Source: Bacteroidota bacterium (GTDB taxonomy: Bacteria > Bacteroidota > Kryptoniia > Kryptoniales > JAKASW01). Taken from it: DNA of 5,100 bases. The position numbers and the translations under genes were made by a program. How positions within the stretch are numbered: position 1 is the first letter of the stretch; every line of letters begins with the position of its first letter. Below, piece after piece: positions 1 to 5,100 of this stretch. The DNA lies in contig JAJYGB010000565.1 of NCBI GenBank assembly GCA_021785235.1, forward strand, positions 1 through 5,100. The letters are read 5' to 3'. The notes under the pieces were generated by a model. It was not told the origin of the DNA. It saw only the letters and a list, made by a program, of their open reading frames with translations, and searched no databases.

Positions 1-1125
1 CTTATCGCGGGAAAGTCGATCGGCATAATAACCAACCAGAGCGGGGAGATGCAGGACGGGAGGCACATCGTCGACGTGCTCTCGCACGTACCCGGCGTGA
101 AACTTGTCGCGCTGTTCGCCCCCGAGCACGGCATAAGGGGAAAGGCGTCGGCGGGAGAAGACATATCATCCGGCGTCGACAAGGCGACCGGTGTTCCGGT
201 TTATTCGCTGTACGGGAAGACGAAGAAACCCACTCCGCAGATGCTGAAGGGAATCGATATATTGATATACGATATCCAGGATGTTGGAACCAGGTTCTAC
301 ACATTTATAAGCACACTGGACTACTGCCTCGAGGCGGCGGCTGAAAATCATATCAAGTTCATCGTGCTCGACAAACCCGACATGCTCAGGGCGGACCTCG
401 TCGACGGCCCCGTGCTTGTCGATTCGCTCAGATCCTTTATCGGTATACAGCCGATCCCGAGCGTTTATGGAATGACGCCGGGCGAACTGGCGATAATGAT
501 GAACGACGAGGGAATGTTGAAAGGCGGCGTGAAAGCGGAACTTGCCGTCATCAGGATGGAAAACTACAGAAGAAACATGTGGTACGACGAGACCGGCTTG
601 AAATGGATCGTGCCCTCGCCGAACCTTCCCGATATGAATGCGGTGGAGGTATATCCGGGAAACGTGCTGCTCGAAGCGACGAACGTCTCGGAGGGGAGGG
701 GGACGCCGCATCCTTTTGAGACCATCGGCGCACCGTACATTGATTCCGGGAGGCTTGTGTCGCTGCTCAACGAACAGCACTTGCCTGGTGTAAGATTTCA
801 ACCCACCGAGTTCACTCCTCGCGCGCTCCCCGCGGCAGGTCAGCCCAAATATTTGGGTGAGCTCTGCCACGGCGTCAAAGTCGTTGTTACGAAAAGGGAC
901 CTGGTTAAACCGGTTGAAATGGGCGTGACGATAGTCTGGGCCATCCGGAAACTCTACCCTCGGGAATTCAAGTTCATCCCTTCATATTTTGACAAGCTAG
1001 CAGGCACTTCTTCAGTACGGTCCATGCTGGAGGAGGGGAAGACCCCAGCTGAAATTTCCGCGTCATGGGAAAATGGAAATAAGAGGTTTGAAATTCTGAG
1101 GAAAAAGTATTTGCTTTACCGATGA
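1..1125 (+). CDS. namZ: Exo-beta-N-acetylmuramidase NamZ (DUF1343, GH171 family), 5'-truncated by window edge
   Basis: Family members remove N-acetylmuramic acid (MurNAc) from the non-reducing end of peptidoglycan fragments and act outside the cytoplasm in cell-wall recycling. The frame is open from base 1, and the 16 codons before the first ATG (base 49) already match the family N-terminal motif (GKSIGIITNQSG, visible residues 4-15). That ATG is therefore internal, and perhaps 40-60 residues including any signal peptide are missing. Visible landmarks: FAPEHGIRG (39-47), YSLYG (68-72), DIQDVGTRFYTF (91-102), GMTPGELA (157-164), PSPNLP (205-210) and SEGRGTPHPFETIGAP (230-245). The Glu of PEHG (residue 42) is probably catalytic; this is inferred from family conservation. 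The visible 374 residues plus the missing part fit the usual length of about 400. Two motif positions differ from what I recall as consensus: LDKPD where LDRPN is usual, and VYGMT where a His precedes GMT. Its stop overlaps a mini-ORF leading into the downstream barrel gene. The family call is firm; the exact substrate is inferred. Confidence 0.93.
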   Translation, partial: LIAGKSIGIITNQSGEMQDGRHIVDVLSHVPGVKLVALFAPEHGIRGKASAGEDISSGVDKATGVPVYSLYGKTKKPTPQMLKGIDILIYDIQDVGTRFYTFISTLDYCLEAAAENHIKFIVLDKPDMLRADLVDGPVLVDSLRSFIGIQPIPSVYGMTPGELAIMMNDEGMLKGGVKAELAVIRMENYRRNMWYDETGLKWIVPSPNLPDMNAVEVYPGNVLLEATNVSEGRGTPHPFETIGAPYIDSGRLVSLLNEQHLPGVRFQPTEFTPRALPAAGQPKYLGELCHGVKVVVTKRDLVKPVEMGVTIVWAIRKLYPREFKFIPSYFDKLAGTSSVRSMLEEGKTPAEISASWENGNKRFEILRKKYLLYR

Positions 1126-1175
1126 AACGGCATGGTTCTTCAATGGAGGACTCTATGATTCCCGTGGCGGAATGA
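1122..1175 (+). CDS. Possible 17-codon coupling or leader mini-ORF between namZ and the barrel gene
   Basis: The reading frame encodes MKRHGSSMEDSMIPVAE. Its ATG overlaps the namZ stop as ATGA (1122-1125), and its TGA overlaps the start codon of the barrel gene as ATGA (1172-1175). It has internal methionines at 1143 and 1155, and the one at 1155 has GGAGGA just upstream. No good Shine-Dalgarno lies just before 1122, so starting there would need re-initiation by ribosomes finishing namZ. I recognise no family. The likely role, if any, is to carry ribosomes across the gap for translational coupling rather than to make a functional peptide. A chance open frame in 46 bases is a real alternative. 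Confidence 0.3.
   Translation: MKRHGSSMEDSMIPVAE
1145..1150 (+). promoter_or_regulatory. Shine-Dalgarno GGAGGA, spaced for ATG 1155 rather than ATG 1172
   Basis: GGAGGA ends four bases before the ATG at 1155 (reading MIPVAE, then stop) but 21 bases before the barrel gene's ATG at 1172, which is too far for direct initiation there. Directly before 1172 only GGCGGA is present, one base removed, which is a poor site. No in-frame ATG, GTG or TTG lies upstream of 1172 in this gap. Ribosomes may therefore load at 1155, stop at 1173-1175 and restart on the overlapping ATG. Confidence 0.5.
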
Positions 1176-3139
1176 CAAAAAGGGTATTCATCTTGTCTCG
1201 ATATCGCGTATTTGTCCCGTTATTTATCATTTTGATTACGGCCTCGTTCTCGTATTCCCAGCAAGACTCGCTCAAGACCGAAAAGGCCGACACGGCGGGG
1301 ATACCATTGAAATTTCTCATCGGCCCCGTTCTAGCTTCCGGTTCAATCAGTTCGAACTTGTCGTACGCGATTCCGGACTCCGTGATAAGATGGAGCGACT
1401 ACACTTATGCAGGAGAACTCCTTCAGAAGATCCCAGGGACGTATCTCGCGAACATGTACCAGCCCGGTGCTCCTTCGGATTTATCCTTTGACGGCCTGGG
1501 AAGCGGCTACACAAAGTATCTTCTCGACGGCGTCGAGATGAACGAGCCTACTACGTCGGCGTTGAACCTGTACCAGGTCCCGGTGGAATTCGCGAGTAAT
1601 GTCGAATACATCGACGCCGTCAGGGCGCCGATCTATCAGTTCAACGCGACCGGCGCGCTCGTGAATTTTCAGACGCAATCGTACAGCGAGTCGGTCCCAT
1701 TCTCAAAAGTTAGGCATCTCGAAGAGCCGTACAACTACCTTATAACCGACGGGGTTTTCTCTCAAAACATTGGCTACAGCTCGAACATTGACCTCGGCTT
1801 TGAACATCAGACGGCTGACGGGCGATTCGTGAATTCGGTCTATGACGGCGTGAACATCCGAGGGAAATACCGGTACAGCATCGACTCTACCAGGCAGATC
1901 ACCGCGACCGAAGTCTACTACCGCACAAAAGGAGGAATGACAGGAGGCGACCTCCCTTACGGCATAACATCCGCCATCTTCAACCCGGCGAACTATACGC
2001 TCGAGCGAAGTCAGAGCGCGAACCTGACTTACCTTCAGCATCACCTGCAGGTAGCCTACTCTCAGGGAGATCCGCATGATTCCACGAACGTCACGACCGC
2101 GACCGCTTTCTTCGATTACTACAGTTTCCAGTTCGGGGACGTCTCGCTCCCTTACTATCTCACAAACCTGAGCAGGAGATACGGACTCAATCTACGTGGG
2201 AGCGAATCCGTTGTCGGCACCAGACTGAACTTCGGAGCGGAGGCGCTGAGGGATGAGACTCACTACAATTCACAAACTGATATACCGGCCCGGAGCCGCG
2301 TGTCGGCATACGCGGATGAAGAATTCAGCCTGTTCAATTTTGTGAGGGTCGGTGTGTTCGGACGCGGCGACCTTGTCGGTTCGAAATTCTATCCGGCTCT
2401 CGGCGCGTCATTCGGCCTGGGCAACGAAACGTTCAGGCTCGAGGCCGGAGGAAGTATTTCAAGCCATGCGCCGAGCATGTCACAGATGTATTTCGTCACG
2501 CAGGACTTCAGAGGGAATCCCAACCTTGTCGCGGAGACCGACAAGATCCTGCAGGTGAAAATGGACGCCAACTTCGGGAGCTGGTTCTCGTTGTTCGTAA
2601 AACCCTATGCCAGGATGATCGACAAACCGATCTACTACTCGGCGGACTATTCCGGACAGCCGATTTACCCCGCGATATCCGTCGCCAACCTCAGTACTCG
2701 CGATATTTACGGTGTCGACGTTATGATGCGGCTAACGCTCTGGAAATTCACGGCGGAAGGCAACTTCAATTATGTCTCGGAGAAGACCGACGGAAACCAG
2801 GTCTACACGCTTCCGAAGTATTTCGCGTCGGGTGAGTTATACTACCATGATATTCTTTTCACGGGGCATTTGAATCTCAAATTCGGACTAAGGGGGAAAG
2901 TGGTGAGCACTTTCATGGGAAGCGACTTCTACCCGCAGGCACTGATCTATGTCCCGACCGATATCAATGAATTCGGGCCGTACGGGAGCACCGACTTCTT
3001 CGTGCGTGGGAGAGTAGGGGACGCGGTAATCTATTTCACCATCTTCAACATTACCGGCCAAAACTACATAATGGCTCCGGTTTACCCGGCTCTTGACAAC
3101 AGCTTTTGCATCGGAATAAACTGGGAGTTTTTAAACTAG
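1172..3139 (+). CDS. TonB-dependent receptor-like outer-membrane beta-barrel protein
   Basis: This is probably an outer-membrane transporter or channel. Residues 1-29 form a signal peptide: basic start (MTKR), hydrophobic core around 13-25 (VFVPLFIILITAS) and likely cleavage after SYS before QQD. Residues 75-170 resemble a TonB-receptor plug: SFDGLGSGYTKYLLDGVEMNEP spans 105-126, and NVEYIDAVRAP followed by TGALVNFQTQ (143-169) corresponds to the usual IExIEVxRGP...GGVINIxT segment, but degenerate. The remainder is rich in alternating aromatic and polar strands. GNPNLVAETD (448-457) matches the common GNPxLxPE receptor motif, and FNITGQNY (625-632) with the end GINWEFLN resembles the last strands. 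No SusC-type N-terminal carboxypeptidase-like domain and no clear TonB box are visible. At 655 residues it is on the small side for the family. ATG 1172 is chosen because it gives the full signal peptide; TTG 1193 is a weaker alternative. It lies 46 bases after namZ in the same direction, suggesting one operon. Substrate is unknown; MurNAc-containing fragments are a guess from context. A plugged porin that does not use TonB is the main alternative. Confidence 0.82.
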   Translation: MTKRVFILSRYRVFVPLFIILITASFSYSQQDSLKTEKADTAGIPLKFLIGPVLASGSISSNLSYAIPDSVIRWSDYTYAGELLQKIPGTYLANMYQPGAPSDLSFDGLGSGYTKYLLDGVEMNEPTTSALNLYQVPVEFASNVEYIDAVRAPIYQFNATGALVNFQTQSYSESVPFSKVRHLEEPYNYLITDGVFSQNIGYSSNIDLGFEHQTADGRFVNSVYDGVNIRGKYRYSIDSTRQITATEVYYRTKGGMTGGDLPYGITSAIFNPANYTLERSQSANLTYLQHHLQVAYSQGDPHDSTNVTTATAFFDYYSFQFGDVSLPYYLTNLSRRYGLNLRGSESVVGTRLNFGAEALRDETHYNSQTDIPARSRVSAYADEEFSLFNFVRVGVFGRGDLVGSKFYPALGASFGLGNETFRLEAGGSISSHAPSMSQMYFVTQDFRGNPNLVAETDKILQVKMDANFGSWFSLFVKPYARMIDKPIYYSADYSGQPIYPAISVANLSTRDIYGVDVMMRLTLWKFTAEGNFNYVSEKTDGNQVYTLPKYFASGELYYHDILFTGHLNLKFGLRGKVVSTFMGSDFYPQALIYVPTDINEFGPYGSTDFFVRGRVGDAVIYFTIFNITGQNYIMAPVYPALDNSFCIGINWEFLN

Positions 3140-3149
3140 TTCCGTGGGA

Positions 3150-5100
3150 TTACTTCTTCGTGTCGAGTACCGAACGGATGTGCGCGGCCAGGTCGATTAC
3201 TGAATAAGGCTTTCCGATCACGTCGTTGACCCCGAGTGAAATCATTTCCTCGACTTTCTCGCCGACGTTCAGTCCCGTGGCGAGAAGCACCGCCACATCA
3301 GGGTTGATCTCCTTCAGGATGGGGTAGACCTGGTTTCCGGTCATATCGGGCATAAGCATGTCGAGGATCACCAGACGGATTTCGTGGTGCCTCGCTTTAT
3401 ACGTCTCGATCCCTTCGAGCGGTCCATGCGCTGCAATTACCCTGTACCCGAGCCCTTCGAGCAGCTCTTTCGTCAGTTCGAGAAGTGTGAGTTCGTCGTC
3501 TATGATGAGGATTGTCTCCGTGCCGTGAGGAAGCTCTATTCGGGGCGGCGTCAAATCATCGACCGGCTCTTTGTCCGTGGCGGGGAAGTAGACCTTAAAT
3601 GTTGTCCCGCGCCCGCGCTCGCTGTACACGTTGATGAACCCCTTATGGTTCTTGACTATCCCATAGACGATGGAGAGGCCGAGCCCGGTCCCCTTTCCGA
3701 TTGCTTTCGTCGTGTAAAACGGCTCGAATATTTTTCTCTTCGTCTCCTCGTCCATTCCGACCCCGGTATCGGTGACGGAAAGGCACGCGTAACGGCCCGG
3801 GCGCGCGTCGGGGATTTGTCTGGAAATTTCCCGGTCGAACTCCACGTTGGAAGTCTCGATGCGCAGAATCCCGCCCGCGGGCATCGCGTCGCGGGAGTTG
3901 ATGCTCATGTTTATGACGACACCTTCGAGCTGGCTAGGGTCAGCTTCTATGGTGTACAGCGTCGGGTCGAGTGAATATTCAACTTTTATGTTCTTCGCGA
4001 TACTCCTTATTAGTATCTTCATCGCGTCGTTGACGATATCGTTCAGCCTTACCGGTTTGACGACGCTCTCGCGTTGGCGGGAAAATGTCAGAAGCTGGGA
4101 CGTAAGTTCCGCGGCTCTTTTCGCCGACGAATCGAGTATATCGACGTATCTACTCAGATACGCGTCCGCTGAACCGTATTTTTTCCGCAGCACGCTGATC
4201 GCGCCGTAAATCGATCCCAGCAGGTTGTTGAAATCGTGCGCCACTCCGCTGGCTAGCTGGCCGATGCTTTCCATCTTCTGCGACTGAACGAGCTGTTCCT
4301 CCAGCCTCCTCGTTTCCGTGACATCGACTATGGCCGCCTGGATCGCCGGCTTGCCCATATACGTGATCCCGGCAGCCCATCCTTCTATCGATTTCATTTT
4401 CCCGGAGGAAGTCATAGCGCGTAGTGAGAATTTCACGTCCTTGTTCGGAGAAACAGCGGCCTCCGAGAATTTCTCAAATACCTGAACATAATCGTTGGGG
4501 TGTATGAAGGTGTCGAGCGGCGACCCCTGAAGTGAAGACATTTCGGTTTCGAAGAGGTCGCTGGATGTCTGATTCGCGTAGACAATTAAATCGTCCTGGA
4601 CCACGAGTACGCCGAGGATGGAGTGCTCAACCAGGCTGCGGTATTTCTCCTCGGATTCGTGCAGCGCCGTCTTGACGGATTGCTCGACTGTGACATCCCG
4701 GCCGATCGCGAGTATGCCGGTAACCCTGTCCGTCGCGCGGAGTGCTGTCATGCTGAGCTCCACGATCTTCTCATCGTTGGATTTGGTCAGGAGCCTCAGC
4801 GTGTGCCGGATGTGCATGTCGGGAGAACGGAACTGTTCTTCGACTTTCTTCACGAACTCGGCGGCGTCATCAGGGTGGGCGATTACCGAGATGGTCCTGC
4901 CCCAGATCTCGTCCGCGGCGTAATTCGTCTGCTCGAAAAACCTCTTGTTCGCGAAAACGAATTCGCCCCGGTTGTTGAAGAGGAGCACCATGTCGTTAGC
5001 CTGCTCGACGAGGTTCCGGTAGCGGTTCTCCGACGCGCGGAGCTGTTCCTGCAGTCTTCGCTTCTCGGTCGTGTCGCGCTGGATGCCCCACATCCTGACA
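3150..5100 (-). CDS. Multi-PAS hybrid sensor histidine kinase with C-terminal receiver, 5'-truncated by window edge
   Basis: A signalling kinase that autophosphorylates on His and can pass phosphate to its own receiver. Numbering is from the Met codon at 5093-5091. That Met is not the true start: WGIQRDTTEKRRLQEQL (2-18) is the tail of a PAC motif, and the two codons before it (Val-Arg) stay open to the window edge, so at least one more PAS domain lies beyond. PAS domains follow at about 21-138 and 147-265. HisKA is at about 272-340 with H286 in GVAHDFNN. The ATPase domain is at about 385-505, with N-box residues N395 and N399, DTGVGM (442-447), FEPFYTTK (456-463) and GKGTGLGLS (466-474). The receiver is at about 526-645, with D532/D533, phospho-acceptor D578 in LDMLMPD, T606 and K628 in GKPY. 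All key residues are present, so it should be active. No membrane segment is seen in this part. The signal is unknown, no HPt domain follows, and the output partner is not in the window. The gene converges on the barrel gene with a 10-base gap. Confidence 0.95.
   Translation of the reverse strand, partial: VRMWGIQRDTTEKRRLQEQLRASENRYRNLVEQANDMVLLFNNRGEFVFANKRFFEQTNYAADEIWGRTISVIAHPDDAAEFVKKVEEQFRSPDMHIRHTLRLLTKSNDEKIVELSMTALRATDRVTGILAIGRDVTVEQSVKTALHESEEKYRSLVEHSILGVLVVQDDLIVYANQTSSDLFETEMSSLQGSPLDTFIHPNDYVQVFEKFSEAAVSPNKDVKFSLRAMTSSGKMKSIEGWAAGITYMGKPAIQAAIVDVTETRRLEEQLVQSQKMESIGQLASGVAHDFNNLLGSIYGAISVLRKKYGSADAYLSRYVDILDSSAKRAAELTSQLLTFSRQRESVVKPVRLNDIVNDAMKILIRSIAKNIKVEYSLDPTLYTIEADPSQLEGVVINMSINSRDAMPAGGILRIETSNVEFDREISRQIPDARPGRYACLSVTDTGVGMDEETKRKIFEPFYTTKAIGKGTGLGLSIVYGIVKNHKGFINVYSERGRGTTFKVYFPATDKEPVDDLTPPRIELPHGTETILIIDDELTLLELTKELLEGLGYRVIAAHGPLEGIETYKARHHEIRLVILDMLMPDMTGNQVYPILKEINPDVAVLLATGLNVGEKVEEMISLGVNDVIGKPYSVIDLAAHIRSVLDTKK

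Noticed and set aside
49..51. ATG at 49 as the start of the muramidase gene
   Set aside because: The 16 in-frame codons before it match the conserved family N-terminal motif, so the gene begins before the window.
166..870. 234-residue open frame on the minus strand inside the muramidase gene
   Set aside because: It lies antisense to strongly conserved NamZ motifs, its translation is rich in Arg and His with no family resemblance, and it fits a codon-bias shadow.
1126..1171. A separate promoter for the barrel gene in the intergenic gap
   Set aside because: No convincing -35/-10 pair is visible in 46 bases, and the overlapping frames favour transcription through from namZ.
1703..2077. 124-residue minus-strand open frame inside the barrel gene
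   Set aside because: It has no recognisable motif and lies wholly opposite a convincing coding frame.
3128..3149. Inverted repeats at the convergent junction (AGTTT-TT-AAACT and the palindrome AACTAGTT) as a terminator
   Set aside because: The stems are only 4-5 AT-rich pairs with almost no loop and no following T-run in either direction, so they are too weak to call an intrinsic terminator.
3384..3974. 196-residue plus-strand open frame opposite the kinase
   Set aside because: It is antisense to the conserved ATPase and receiver coding region and its translation shows no recognisable domain; it is a shadow frame.
5091..5093. Met codon at 5093 as the start of the kinase
   Set aside because: It falls inside a PAC motif tail and the frame remains open to the window edge, so the protein extends further.

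Overview
The window looks like chromosomal DNA from a Gram-negative bacterium of mid-range GC, probably in or near the Bacteroidota/Ignavibacteria (FCB) group. The grounds are a NamZ-type muramidase next to a TonB-receptor-like outer-membrane barrel, followed by a soluble-looking multi-PAS hybrid histidine kinase. This placement is inferred from gene style only; no rRNA or other marker gene is present.

Layout: three protein genes fill almost the whole window. (1) 1-1125, plus strand: the 3' part of a DUF1343 / NamZ (GH171) exo-beta-N-acetylmuramidase gene, whose 5' end lies before base 1. (2) 1172-3139, plus strand: a complete gene for a 655-residue outer-membrane beta-barrel protein with a signal peptide, a TonB-receptor plug-like region and receptor-like C-terminal motifs. 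(3) 3150-5100, minus strand: a PAS-PAS-HisKA-HATPase-REC hybrid sensor kinase, converging on gene 2 with 10 bases between the stops. Its 5' end lies beyond base 5100, because the first methionine in the window sits inside the tail of a further PAS/PAC module.

Genes 1 and 2 look like an operon. The 46 bases between them hold a 17-codon reading frame that overlaps the stop of gene 1 and the start of gene 2, each by an ATGA. It also contains the only good Shine-Dalgarno sequence in the region, which is placed for a methionine inside the mini-ORF and not for gene 2. Translation of the barrel gene may therefore depend on coupling. A joint role in releasing N-acetylmuramic acid or muropeptides and taking them up is plausible but is inference. 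The kinase is convergently transcribed, and nothing in the window links it to the other two genes.

I see no RNA genes, mobile elements, CRISPR arrays, origins or convincing intrinsic terminators. There is no gene-free stretch longer than 46 bases. The region is mostly ordinary. The points worth a second look are the NamZ-receptor pairing and the double-overlap mini-ORF.
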